This document shows, one piece after another, positions 10,470 to 19,193 of a stretch of 64,000 bases of DNA. The notes beneath the pieces were generated by a model. That model saw only the letters and a list, made by a program, of their open reading frames with translations, was not told where the DNA came from and searched no databases. The stretch's first letter is position 1. Each line of letters begins with the position of its first letter. Source of the DNA: Pseudoalteromonas peptidolytica (GTDB lineage Bacteria; Pseudomonadota; Gammaproteobacteria; Enterobacterales; Alteromonadaceae); contig NZ_WEHZ01000011.1 of NCBI RefSeq assembly GCF_012641745.1, positions 82,897 to 146,896 of the forward strand, given 5' to 3'. Both the position numbers and the translations under genes were made by a program.

Positions 10470-10675
10470 TACCAATTTTCTTAATTACGTGGTCTATTTT
10501 GAGGTGAGAAAATCTTGTCGATAACACCGCTTCCGCGTCCTGCTCACGCCGAGGTACCTACGTCCTGTAGGCAAGGCAAAAATTTTTTATTTAGTTGTTC
10601 TAAATAAAAAATTTTTAACGCGGTTAGCGTCAGATATACTCCTTCAAATTGAGCAAGTATTAAGTCAAATTGGTA
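10470..10675. mobile_element. Miniature inverted-repeat element, long form with hairpin cassette
   Basis: A 206-bp non-coding element starting TACCAATTTT and ending CAAATTGGTA, flanked by TTA direct repeats at 10467-10469 and 10676-10678. Inside are CTTAATTA, the block AACGC.GTTAGCGTC and the hairpin cassette (10526-10577, CCTAC..GTAGG) that is missing from the short copies. It sits 1 bp beyond the stop codon of the adjacent minus-strand gene and may serve as its 3' end. No transposase gene is present. Confidence 0.85.
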
Positions 10676-10679
10676 TTAG

Positions 10680-11570
10680 TTAGAAGCGGTAGCTAACAGC
10701 CGCTTCTTGTAGCTCTGTTGCACTTTTCTTTCCAGTCACACATTGCTGTATCAATGATTTTGGATAGATACGTATTTGTTTGCTATTTGTGTTATTTGGT
10801 TCGCTGTAGATAAAACTAATATATTCATCATCAGGCAAGCTGCGTAAGCCGGCACCGTAATCACATAGACTGGTTGCTAAACTCATCGTAAGCGCTTCTT
10901 CGAGTGCTCGCTGCTGCTGTACTCTTTCCTTTTCCCTTTTCGCTCGAGATGCTTCTAGACTGCTCTTGAGTTTATCTTTTAAGGCTTTTAATTCAGTGTC
11001 TTTATGCGAGAGTTGCACAATACGTTTTTCGACTTCTTTTAAAGACTCACTAAACTTCTGGCTGTCGGCTTCCTGCTCATGCATTTTCGCAAACTCAAGT
11101 TCAGCCTTTTCGCGCTCAAGTTCTCTGAGTCTGATCCGGTTTTCTCTTTCTTGCTCAACAGCTTCTCTTACTTTTTCAGCACCCGCTCTTACTTTATCAG
11201 CAACATCGGCATAAGCTTCAGAGAAAGCCTCAGCAATTGGCTCTGAGACTTCTACTTCAGCAATCGCGATGTCTAAGTCTGGTAATTCAAACTCACCAAT
11301 AGCGGCAACATCGTCAAGGTTCTCTATATGTGATAGCCACTCTAGTCGATGTCGACGTTTCAATACTAATTCAAACACTGCTCCTTGGTCATGAAGGTAG
11401 TAACCAGAAACGCTGCGGACTTGATCTTGTGTGTCATGCTGTAGCGCACTAGTTAGTACACGTTCAAAAATAGCCACTTCACGCTGTAAAGGTGGATTTG
11501 GCGACTCAGCCTGGACAAAGCTTGCACATAATGTTGCAGCTGCGCCTAGGCACAATGTAATTAACTTCAT
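10680..11570 (-). CDS. Periplasmic coiled-coil protein of an ECF sigma operon
   Basis: A 296-residue protein with a cleavable signal peptide (cleavage after SFVQA). Residues about 120-225 are a long charged coiled coil rich in Glu, Lys and Arg, followed by a small C-terminal domain with two cysteines. No known family is recognised. The start overlaps the upstream putative anti-sigma gene by 4 bp (ATGA), so it belongs to the sigma operon. An envelope-sensing or structural role is inferred from export and context only. A miniature element lies directly behind its stop codon. Confidence 0.7.
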   Translation of the reverse strand: MKLITLCLGAAATLCASFVQAESPNPPLQREVAIFERVLTSALQHDTQDQVRSVSGYYLHDQGAVFELVLKRRHRLEWLSHIENLDDVAAIGEFELPDLDIAIAEVEVSEPIAEAFSEAYADVADKVRAGAEKVREAVEQERENRIRLRELEREKAELEFAKMHEQEADSQKFSESLKEVEKRIVQLSHKDTELKALKDKLKSSLEASRAKREKERVQQQRALEEALTMSLATSLCDYGAGLRSLPDDEYISFIYSEPNNTNSKQIRIYPKSLIQQCVTGKKSATELQEAAVSYRF

Positions 11571-12139
11571 GGTTTACCTCGATACTGTGCTAAATTCTGC
11601 GTTGGTGTCTGCTCTACTTGCTCTGCAAGTTCATTTAGTTGCAATCTAAGTAGTGCTTGATCTTGCGCACGTTGCGCTTGGATAAGATCAACCAAGTTAT
11701 TCATTGCTAAACTTCGTTCTTTGCGATTTTGCTCCACAACTTGGGTCACTAATCTGGAGAGTGCTTCTTGCTCTATCGGTTTCACTTCATCAAACTGGGA
11801 TAAGACCTTCTGAATTACCTCTTGTTGCTTGGCCAACTGCCTTTGTTGCGCAGTCATTTGCTCGTGTAACCCCAAGTTTTGTAACCATAAACCTGCAACT
11901 CCCAATCCTACGACCAACCAAGCAGCTACAGTCGACAAGGACCAAGTATCAGTATTTGACTGCTGAGTAAGTTGTGGTGGTGGTGTTTGCACTTGGTACG
12001 TCTTGGCATGTTGCTGCCATTGCGTTGCAGCTTGGAGCATGTCACGGTATTCACTGTTATTACGCAGCGCTGCTAATTCATCCTCTGTGATTGGCTTTCC
12101 CTCTAACCACTTTGCAAACAAAACATCCAATTTAGCCAT
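11567..12139 (-). CDS. Putative membrane-anchored anti-sigma factor
   Basis: A 190-residue protein: a short acidic N-terminal cytoplasmic part, one membrane helix (about 68-86), and a Gln-rich coiled-coil periplasmic C-terminus. There is no clear ZAS zinc motif, so the anti-sigma role is inferred from topology and from overlap with the ECF sigma gene. I use the ATG at 12139, which has GAGGTG 7 bases upstream, rather than the GTG 6 bp earlier. It overlaps the sigma gene by 8 bp and the next gene by 4 bp, which argues for translational coupling of all three. Confidence 0.65.
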   Translation of the reverse strand: MAKLDVLFAKWLEGKPITEDELAALRNNSEYRDMLQAATQWQQHAKTYQVQTPPPQLTQQSNTDTWSLSTVAAWLVVGLGVAGLWLQNLGLHEQMTAQQRQLAKQQEVIQKVLSQFDEVKPIEQEALSRLVTQVVEQNRKERSLAMNNLVDLIQAQRAQDQALLRLQLNELAEQVEQTPTQNLAQYRGKP

Positions 12140-12671
12140 GATCACGCACCTCTAGTTGCCCTTTCATTTTGCTAAGCGCGTTATATAGTCGCGCCTTTAC
12201 CGTGTTAGTCGATAGTTCAAGTTGCATAGCAATCTCTTCGAATGTGTAGTGCTGGAAAAACTTTAGTTCAACCACAATCCGTTGCTCAAAAGGAAGCTGT
12301 TTTAGTGCATCATAAATTTCTTGATTACTCTGCTGTTGAGCCACTCCAGCATCAGGTCCAGCTTGAAGTACCTCCGGCTCTTTCCCTTCAATTGATTCGA
12401 ATTTCCGTTTACGCATATGGTCAACAATCCTTGCATGGGTAATTTTAAATACCCAAGTTGAAAACTGAGAGTTACCATTAAATGTATGTAAATTACGGTG
12501 CATACTGATAAATACATCTTGTGCTATATCCAGCGCATCTTGCGGCTCACCCACGAGCCTTAAGCACTGGTTGTATACTCGACTGTGATGCTGTTTACAT
12601 AATGATGCCCAAGCACCTTGATTGCCTTGTAGTGCTCTTTTTATTAATTGTTTTTCGCTATTAAAAAACAC
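12132..12671 (-). CDS. ECF-type RNA polymerase sigma factor
   Basis: A 179-residue sigma-70 family protein of extracytoplasmic-function type. Region 2 (DALDIAQDVFISMHRNL and FSTWVFKITHARIVDHMRKRK) recognises the -10 element. Region 4 (LPFEQRIVVELKFFQHYTFEEIAMQLELSTNTVKARLYNAL) is the -35 helix-turn-helix. Regions 1 and 3 are missing, as usual for the class. The start is GTG at 12671. It is first in a three-gene overlapping operon with a membrane-anchored partner and an exported protein. The signal it answers is unknown. Confidence 0.9.
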   Translation of the reverse strand: MFFNSEKQLIKRALQGNQGAWASLCKQHHSRVYNQCLRLVGEPQDALDIAQDVFISMHRNLHTFNGNSQFSTWVFKITHARIVDHMRKRKFESIEGKEPEVLQAGPDAGVAQQQSNQEIYDALKQLPFEQRIVVELKFFQHYTFEEIAMQLELSTNTVKARLYNALSKMKGQLEVRDHG

Positions 12672-12787
12672 TCAGCTCACTCATTAATTCTTTTATCAGT
12701 TAATCGCTGCAAGTATTAAAAAAGTTGTATCAATAGAGAATTTTTTGAAAAAAGCACCATTACTGGTGCGATAGATAGGATTGAATC

Positions 12788-13714
12788 TTACTTCATACTG
12801 TCAGCTTTGGCTTGACACTGTGATGAAATATAGCCTCTAACAAAATCACTAAACAGTCTAAAATCCCTGATCCGTCCAGTGGTACGGCGCCATATTAAGC
12901 CTATTTCCCTATAGGCATGATCCTGTGGGGGCGTTGCAATAAGGGGCTTACCTTGTAAAATTCCAGCATTAATGGCCATTTGTGGTAAGAAGGTGACACC
13001 ATTTTTGTATTCGACCATGCTCAGTAATGTATGCAGATTTGCCGCCTCAAATGGATTGATACACGCACTACGATTTAAGTGGCAAGCGCTCAATGCGTGC
13101 CCCGTCATACAGTGTTCTTTTTCCAACAAAAAGACGCTTTGCTCTGGTAATAAATTAAAATCTTCTATTGGCTCTGGCACACTATAATCTGCATGACGAA
13201 CTAAGCTAAAGTGATCTTTGGCTAAGACTTGAGTATGGAACTTATCCGTTCGATATGGCAATGCAAGCATCGCCATATCGATATGCCCATGCTCTAACTT
13301 ATCTAATAGGTTATCACTGGTGTCTTCAACTAGCACTAGGTTAAGTGCTTCAAACTCTTTCTTACAAGCTTGATAAAGGGGTGCTGCAATAAAACTCGCG
13401 ATAGTTGGGATAATACCTAAAGTTAGCTTACCAGAAAGTGGGTTTTTATAGCTTTTGGTCAGCTCTTTCACACTCATGGTGTCATCGATAATTTTCCGTG
13501 CTCGCTCTACCACTTCTTCGCCAATGTCAGTAAACATTAGGCTGCGATTTTCACGCTCAATAAGCTGACACCCAAGTGTTTCCTCAAGGTTTTGTATCGC
13601 GCTACTTAGCGTCGACTGACCGATAAAGCAGGCTTCGGCTGCTCGGCCAAAGTGTTGATGCTGATGCACCGCAAGAAGGTATTGTAGTTGTTTGATACTG
13701 GGTAAATTCGTCAC
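12788..13714 (-). CDS. oxyR: Hydrogen-peroxide-sensing regulator OxyR
   Basis: A 308-residue LysR-family regulator with an N-terminal winged helix (FGRAAEACFIGQSTLSSAIQNLEETLGCQLIER) and a C-terminal sensor domain. The pair Cys202 and Cys211 (HCMTGHALSAC) has the same nine-residue offset as the redox cysteines 199 and 208 of E. coli OxyR, and TFLPQMA follows as in OxyR. It should activate peroxide-defence genes when these form a disulfide. It is separated from pit by a terminator, so probably has its own promoter. The ATG is at 13714. Confidence 0.93.
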   Translation of the reverse strand: MTNLPSIKQLQYLLAVHQHQHFGRAAEACFIGQSTLSSAIQNLEETLGCQLIERENRSLMFTDIGEEVVERARKIIDDTMSVKELTKSYKNPLSGKLTLGIIPTIASFIAAPLYQACKKEFEALNLVLVEDTSDNLLDKLEHGHIDMAMLALPYRTDKFHTQVLAKDHFSLVRHADYSVPEPIEDFNLLPEQSVFLLEKEHCMTGHALSACHLNRSACINPFEAANLHTLLSMVEYKNGVTFLPQMAINAGILQGKPLIATPPQDHAYREIGLIWRRTTGRIRDFRLFSDFVRGYISSQCQAKADSMK

Positions 13715-13749
13715 AAGCTTTACTCTTTATTTTCAACAGCACAAATAAA

Positions 13750-13780
13750 AAGACCCCAACACCAAAGGTGTTGAGATCTT
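13750..13780. terminator. Terminator downstream of pit
   Basis: AAGACCCCAACACC, AAA and GGTGTTGAGATCTT form a long imperfect stem; on the minus strand it is followed by TTTTTAT. It lies about 45 bp beyond the pit stop codon and separates pit from oxyR. Confidence 0.8.
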
Positions 13781-13823
13781 TTCAAGCTAAAAGTCTGTCT
13801 TTTTGAAAAGGTGTGGTTTGCTT

Positions 13824-15092
13824 TTAAACGCCAAACACTAATCTCAAAATGTAGAATATAACAATAGCAAGGGCAGCACCAACTGGCAATGTAATTACCC
13901 AAGAAACTACGATGTTACGGATAACACCCATATTCAATGCGGCAATACCACGAGCCATACCTACACCTAAAACTGCACCAACTAAGGTTTGAGTTGTCGA
14001 AATAGGGAGACCGGTACCAGAGGCGATAACAACTGTTGAGGCTGCTGCAAGCTCTGCTGCAAAACCACGGCTCGGAGTAAGGTGCGTAATACCTTCACCA
14101 ATGGTCTTAATTACTTTTTTACCAAGAATCGCAAGACCAGCAACAATACCCAAACCACCTAATGGTAAGATCCACCACGCAAGCGCCGCTTTCTTTGCAA
14201 TTTCACCATCATTTTCAACAATATTTACTACTGCTGCTAGAGGACCGATTGCGTTTGCTACATCATTTGAACCATGTGCGAATGCCATACAACACGCTGT
14301 CAGCACCATCAGAATAGCAAATACTTTTTCAACGTTATTAAACTGCATTTGCTTATCTGCATTTGGATCCATCTTCAATTTAGAAATTGCAAATTTACCG
14401 ATGATACCAATCACGATAGCGATACCGATTGCCAGCGCAAAACCTTCAAAAGTACCCATGTTGATACCGATGTGTTTTAGTCCCTTCTTAATGGTAACTA
14501 ATGACATCACAAAGCCCGCTAGACCCATATAAATAGGGACGAAACGCTTGGCATTTTCTAGTGGTTTATTGGTATCAAAGATAAGCTTTTGTGCGCTCAT
14601 GAAAATAAGATAGGCGATAAAGCCTGAAATAGCTGGAGTAATTATCCAACTACCAACTATCCCTGCAACCTTGCCCCACTGGATAGCTTCACTACCTACC
14701 GCGACCAGTGCGAAACCAATGATAGCACCGATAATTGAGTGCGTAGTTGATACCGGCCAGCCCAACATAGAAGCTAATAATAACCAGCTACCTGCGGCAA
14801 ATAATGCTGATATCATCCCCAATATCATAAGTTCAGGAATATCAATAAAAGGAGTAGAGTCAATGATCCCTTTTCGGATCGTTGATGTTACTTCGCCACC
14901 CGCAAGATAAGCACCCGCGAATTCAAAGATCATAGCAATAATAATTGCTTGTTTGATGGTAAGTGCTTTTGAACCTACCGAAGTACCCATCGCATTAGCA
15001 ACATCATTTGCGCCAATACCATAAGCCATAAAGAAACCAACTGCTGCGGCAACTAAAACCAATACCGTGCCGTAGGATGCAATAAAATCCAT
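13824..15092 (-). CDS. pit: Low-affinity inorganic phosphate transporter (PHO4/Pit family)
   Basis: A 422-residue inner-membrane protein with about ten helices and the two inverted PHO4 signature repeats, GANDVANAMGTSVGSKAL near the N-terminus and AHGSNDVANAIGPLA near the middle, plus a C-terminal GTGLPISTTQTLVGAVLGVG. Pit proteins import metal-phosphate complexes with protons. The gene follows a DUF47 gene by 36 bp, the standard pairing for this class. I cannot exclude another anion such as sulfate from sequence alone, but the Pst and PhoU neighbours favour phosphate. Confidence 0.93.
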   Translation of the reverse strand: MDFIASYGTVLVLVAAAVGFFMAYGIGANDVANAMGTSVGSKALTIKQAIIIAMIFEFAGAYLAGGEVTSTIRKGIIDSTPFIDIPELMILGMISALFAAGSWLLLASMLGWPVSTTHSIIGAIIGFALVAVGSEAIQWGKVAGIVGSWIITPAISGFIAYLIFMSAQKLIFDTNKPLENAKRFVPIYMGLAGFVMSLVTIKKGLKHIGINMGTFEGFALAIGIAIVIGIIGKFAISKLKMDPNADKQMQFNNVEKVFAILMVLTACCMAFAHGSNDVANAIGPLAAVVNIVENDGEIAKKAALAWWILPLGGLGIVAGLAILGKKVIKTIGEGITHLTPSRGFAAELAAASTVVIASGTGLPISTTQTLVGAVLGVGMARGIAALNMGVIRNIVVSWVITLPVGAALAIVIFYILRLVFGV

Positions 15093-15128
15093 AACAAACC
15101 TTACTTTATTTTCAAAGATCGATTTTTA

Positions 15129-15806
15129 TTAACGAGCTAACATCAGCTCAAGACGTGAACCAACGCGCTCTGCAATATCCGCAAGACCACCTACCCACTC
15201 GATGATTTTGTATAAGAACATCGCATCAATCGGGTTTAGCTCGCCTTCAACAGCACGTAGCTCTTGACGAATCTTTATTTGCATTTCATCGGTATCTTGC
15301 TCAATAGCATCTAACTCAACGAGCATTTTTTCAACGAGTGTAACCTCACGGCCTTTAAAGCCAGTCTCAAGTAACTCGTCAAGCTCATTGATTGCTTCAG
15401 ATGCTTGTTTAGTCGCGTCTACACAACGAGTGACGTAAGCAAGAAAGTCTTTTTGAATGGATTCAGGGATCACCATTTCACGACCGATAACGCGACCGGC
15501 GATATCTTTCGCTTTGTTGGCAATCTTATCTTGGTGAGTAATTAGTTCCAGTAAGTCAGTCCGTTCTACTGGCATAAATAAACCGCGAGGCAACTGTAAG
15601 CGAACTTCACGCTTAAGTTCATCTGCTTCACGCTCAAGGTTTCGGATTTCAATGCGAATTGCATCCGCTTCCGCCCACTCCCCTTTGAAGACATGGTTAA
15701 AAAATGGGATCAAGGCCGCACTGGCCTGATGGACTATTTTTATATGCTCTTCAATTGGCTTAATAGGAGATTTAGCAAACACTCCTAAAAACGCGTTACT
15801 AGGCAT
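15129..15806 (-). CDS. DUF47 (PhoU-like) partner of Pit
   Basis: A 225-residue all-helical cytoplasmic protein of the TIGR00153/DUF47 family, distant kin of PhoU. It starts with FAKSPIKPIEEHIKIVHQA and ends with WVGGLADIAERVGSRLELMLAR, both characteristic. Encoded 36 bp before pit in the same direction, it is presumably a regulator of Pit activity, as inferred for this family in other bacteria. It is 142 bp from phoU, so it may be transcribed separately from the pst operon. Confidence 0.9.
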   Translation of the reverse strand: MPSNAFLGVFAKSPIKPIEEHIKIVHQASAALIPFFNHVFKGEWAEADAIRIEIRNLEREADELKREVRLQLPRGLFMPVERTDLLELITHQDKIANKAKDIAGRVIGREMVIPESIQKDFLAYVTRCVDATKQASEAINELDELLETGFKGREVTLVEKMLVELDAIEQDTDEMQIKIRQELRAVEGELNPIDAMFLYKIIEWVGGLADIAERVGSRLELMLAR

Positions 15807-15948
15807 AACTGACCCTTAAATCATATTTGTATGCATGTGCAAAGAGTAATTTTACAGCATTGAGCGCCGTTGTGAACGGTTTTATTACAAGTTTAGATGA
15901 ACTTAGCATGAAATTGCGCGCTCAATGCGCGCAACTACTTGATAAGCA

Positions 15949-16650
15949 TCACAAGGTTTTTGCGATATCTTCTTGAGATGTATGACGAATATCTTTGCCA
16001 TTTACAAAGTAAATTACATATTCTGCAATATTCTGGCAGCGATCACCGATACGCTCTAATGAACGTACGGACCAAATTAAGTCCATAATTTTTGGAATAG
16101 AACGTGGGTCTTCCATCATATAAGTCATTATTTGACGTGTGACAGCTTCATACTCGCGGTCGACCTTTGCGTCCGCTTTGTGAACCTCAAATGCTTTTTG
16201 CGCATCCATACGCGCAAACGCATCTAATACATCGTGCAGCATCTGCGAGACTTGGCGTCCCATGTTATCAATGTTTACCAATAAATCTTGCTGATCTTTG
16301 GTAAATGAATCGAGTGCTACTTTTGCAATTCGCTCAGCCTCATCACCGATACGCTCAAGATCCGCGATGGTTTTTGCAATCGCAACGACTAAACGTAGGT
16401 CACTGGCAGCAGGCTGTCTTTTGGCGATAATTCGCGTGCACTCTTCGTCAATGTTGACTTCCATGGCATTGACTTTGTAGTCGTTCTGACTGACCTTTTT
16501 CGCCTTTTCAGCATCATTGTGATTAACCGCATCAAGCGCTGTGTTTAGTTGCTGCTCTACCAGTCCACCCATACTGAGTACGTGATTTCTCACGTTTTCT
16601 AGCTCTTCGTTAAAGCGGCCAGAAATGTGCTTATTAATATTGTGTTCCAT
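15949..16650 (-). CDS. phoU: Phosphate-specific transport regulator PhoU
   Basis: A 233-residue helical protein with two PhoU repeats. Both carry the metal-binding type motif: DLERIGDEAERIAK in the first half and SLERIGDRCQNIAEYVIYFV in the second. PhoU couples the Pst transporter to the PhoR kinase so that the Pho regulon is silent when phosphate is plentiful. It is the last gene of pstC-pstA-pstB-phoU and begins 23 bp after pstB. No phoB or phoR gene lies in this window. Confidence 0.96.
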   Translation of the reverse strand: MEHNINKHISGRFNEELENVRNHVLSMGGLVEQQLNTALDAVNHNDAEKAKKVSQNDYKVNAMEVNIDEECTRIIAKRQPAASDLRLVVAIAKTIADLERIGDEAERIAKVALDSFTKDQQDLLVNIDNMGRQVSQMLHDVLDAFARMDAQKAFEVHKADAKVDREYEAVTRQIMTYMMEDPRSIPKIMDLIWSVRSLERIGDRCQNIAEYVIYFVNGKDIRHTSQEDIAKTL

Positions 16651-16673
16651 AATATTCTCCTAGCAAGCGCGTC

Positions 16674-17501
16674 TTAACCGTAACGACCAGTAATATAGTC
16701 TTCAGTTTTCTTTTTAGACGGCGTGGTGAATAGAGTATTGGTATCTGCATACTCGATTAACTCACCCATATACATAAACGCAGTTTGATCAGATACACGC
16801 GCAGCTTGCTGCATGTTATGTGTAACGATAACTACAGTATACTTGTTTTTCAGATCGTTAATGAGCTCTTCAATAACTAGCGTAGAAATTGGATCCAGTG
16901 CCGATGTTGGTTCATCAAGTAACAGCACCTCTGGTTCAATCGCAATTGAGCGAGCAATAACCAAACGCTGCTGCTGACCACCTGATAAACCAAATGCACT
17001 GTCATGAAGTCGGTCTTTGACTTCGTCCCAAAGCGCAGCGCCGCGCAGTGATTTTTCAACCACTTCGTCTAACTTACGCTTGTCTTTGATACCTTGTAGG
17101 CGTAGGCCGTAAACCACATTCTCATAAATAGATTTAGGGAATGGATTTGGCCTTTGAAACACCATACCTACGTTGCGACGCAACGCTGCAACATCGACGC
17201 TCTTATCATAAATGTTCTGTCCTTGAAGATTGATTTCTCCTTCAATACGACAGCTATCAACCAGGTCGTTCATGCGGTTAATACAACGCAGTAATGTTGA
17301 TTTACCACAACCTGATGGACCGATAAATGCGGTTACCTGCCCTTTTGGGATCAGCATGTTGACGTTGCTAAGAGCTTGTTTATCACCATAGTAAAGATCT
17401 AGGTTCTTGATCTCTAGTGCGGTGAGTTCTGGACTTAAATTTGCTAAATCAAGCTTGTTGTTAGCATTTGCTTGATTGACTTCTGGCGCTACTGTAATCA
17501 T
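16674..17501 (-). CDS. pstB: Phosphate ABC transporter ATP-binding protein
   Basis: A 275-residue cytoplasmic ATPase of the Pst importer. Walker [21 protein letters not shown], signature [14 protein letters not shown], Walker [14 protein letters not shown] and the switch histidine [14 protein letters not shown] are intact. The C-terminus EDYITGRYG is typical of PstB. The first 30 residues or so are an extension not needed for the fold. It lies between pstA (27 bp upstream) and phoU. Confidence 0.97.
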   Translation of the reverse strand: MITVAPEVNQANANNKLDLANLSPELTALEIKNLDLYYGDKQALSNVNMLIPKGQVTAFIGPSGCGKSTLLRCINRMNDLVDSCRIEGEINLQGQNIYDKSVDVAALRRNVGMVFQRPNPFPKSIYENVVYGLRLQGIKDKRKLDEVVEKSLRGAALWDEVKDRLHDSAFGLSGGQQQRLVIARSIAIEPEVLLLDEPTSALDPISTLVIEELINDLKNKYTVVIVTHNMQQAARVSDQTAFMYMGELIEYADTNTLFTTPSKKKTEDYITGRYG

Positions 17502-17528
17502 GTTTTTACCTGTTAAAAATCTTTACTA

Positions 17529-19178
17529 TTAATGCTCTAGTGATCTGAACTTTTCGCGTAAGTGGTTACGAATACCGATAGCGGTAATGTTTAGTGCAAT
17601 AATCACCGTAACCAGCAAGAACGCAGTTGCATAAACCAAAGGTCTTGCTGCTTCAACATTCGGGCTTTGGAAACCTACATCATAAATATGGAAACCTAGG
17701 TGCATAAACTTACGATCCAAGTGAATATAGGGGAAGTTTCCATCTAGCGGTAGTGTTGGTGCCATCTTTACCACCCCTACCAGCATCAGTGGTGCTACCT
17801 CACCAGCAGCTCGTGCTACCGCAAGGATAAGGCCGGTCATAATTGCAGGGCTTGCCATTGGTATAATGATCCGCCAAAGCGTTTCCGCTTGAGTTGCGCC
17901 AAGAGCTAATGAACCATGACGTACTGAACTTGGAATACGTGACAAACCTTCTTCTGTAGAAACAATAACCACAGGTAACGTTAAAATTGCCAACGTTAAC
18001 GCTGACCAGATAACCCCAGGTGTACCAAATACAGGGCTTGGCGCAGCTTCAGGGTAGAACAGTTCGTCAATTGAGCCACCTAACATATAAACGAAGAAAC
18101 CAAGACCAAATACACCATATACAATAGACGGTACACCTGCGAGGTTTATCACTGCGATACGTATCATCTTAGTGATCGCATTTTTTGCCGCATATTCATG
18201 CAAGTAAATTGCTGCGACCACACCAAATGGCGTCACAATCACTGCCATCAACATCACCATGAATACCGTACCGAAGATTGCAGGAAAAACCCCACCTTCG
18301 GTATTTGCTTCACGCGGATCGTCGCTTACAAACTTGCTAATTTGTACCAAGTAATGACCTACTTTAGCGAAAAAGCCCATATCATTTGGGAACCACACAT
18401 CCAGCACTTGATACAATGGAAGTGTTACTTCTTCACCACGCATGTCGCGGACAACGACTTGGTCACGCTTTGCTTGCTTTCTTAGCTCAAAAAGGCGCTT
18501 CTCAAATACTTTGTAATCTTCACGCAACTCTGCACGACGAGCATTTAGCTCAGCTAGCCTCTCATCAGTCAGTTCATTATCTAACTGATATGATTTTTCT
18601 TTTAAGCGTAAACGCTCAAGTTCATAGTTAATATGACCGATTTCACTGTTTTGTAGATCTAGTGCTTCTTCATTTAGGTCTACGGCGCGCTCTACTAACT
18701 CATGCAGTTTCTCAACTGGTTGCTCCACAACGGCATTGCCATCTTCTAAAACACGGACGACATAGCCATAGAAGTTACCATTTTTACTGCGCTCAAATAC
18801 AGCCAGATCAGCAGGTACTGTTTGACGCTTTATATCAGTGGACAAGACCCATCTAAAGTCAAGCTCCACATATTCACGGTTACCTGTTTTAACTAGCAAA
18901 CGCTCTACATATTCGGCCTGATAGTCAGATAAGTCGTAACCTGCGGCCTCAAGTCGAGACTTTGGTACCATTTCGCGATCATAAATTTCACCGATCACTG
19001 TTTGCTGTGCAACGGATCCCTCTAATTGCATTTCTACCACTTGTGATGGCCAGAAAAAGCTGAGCCCTTTCCACGCTATCATTGCCAAGAGTCCAATGAC
19101 CGAAATCAAACTAATACTGACCGCGCCACCTGTCATCCAGATCCACGGAGAACCTGACTTAAACCACTGCTTTACCAT
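17529..19178 (-). CDS. pstA: Phosphate ABC transporter permease PstA, long form
   Basis: A 549-residue inner-membrane permease, nearly twice the roughly 290 residues of E. coli PstA. After one N-terminal helix comes an insert of about 250 residues, predicted periplasmic and partly a Glu/Arg-rich coiled coil (about 165-235). The usual permease core follows, with GGVFPAIFGTVFMVMLMAVI and the ATPase-coupling loop SSVRHGSLALGATQAETLWRIIIP. This long form is known from related marine gammaproteobacteria (DUF3333 type, from memory). It begins 15 bp after pstC. Confidence 0.93.
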   Translation of the reverse strand: MVKQWFKSGSPWIWMTGGAVSISLISVIGLLAMIAWKGLSFFWPSQVVEMQLEGSVAQQTVIGEIYDREMVPKSRLEAAGYDLSDYQAEYVERLLVKTGNREYVELDFRWVLSTDIKRQTVPADLAVFERSKNGNFYGYVVRVLEDGNAVVEQPVEKLHELVERAVDLNEEALDLQNSEIGHINYELERLRLKEKSYQLDNELTDERLAELNARRAELREDYKVFEKRLFELRKQAKRDQVVVRDMRGEEVTLPLYQVLDVWFPNDMGFFAKVGHYLVQISKFVSDDPREANTEGGVFPAIFGTVFMVMLMAVIVTPFGVVAAIYLHEYAAKNAITKMIRIAVINLAGVPSIVYGVFGLGFFVYMLGGSIDELFYPEAAPSPVFGTPGVIWSALTLAILTLPVVIVSTEEGLSRIPSSVRHGSLALGATQAETLWRIIIPMASPAIMTGLILAVARAAGEVAPLMLVGVVKMAPTLPLDGNFPYIHLDRKFMHLGFHIYDVGFQSPNVEAARPLVYATAFLLVTVIIALNITAIGIRNHLREKFRSLEH

Positions 19179-19193
19179 GTCATGTCACTCCAA

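Noticed and set aside
12788..13714. A phosphate-related LysR regulator of the pit gene
   Set aside because: The Cys202/Cys211 pair and overall sequence identify OxyR, and a terminator separates it from pit.
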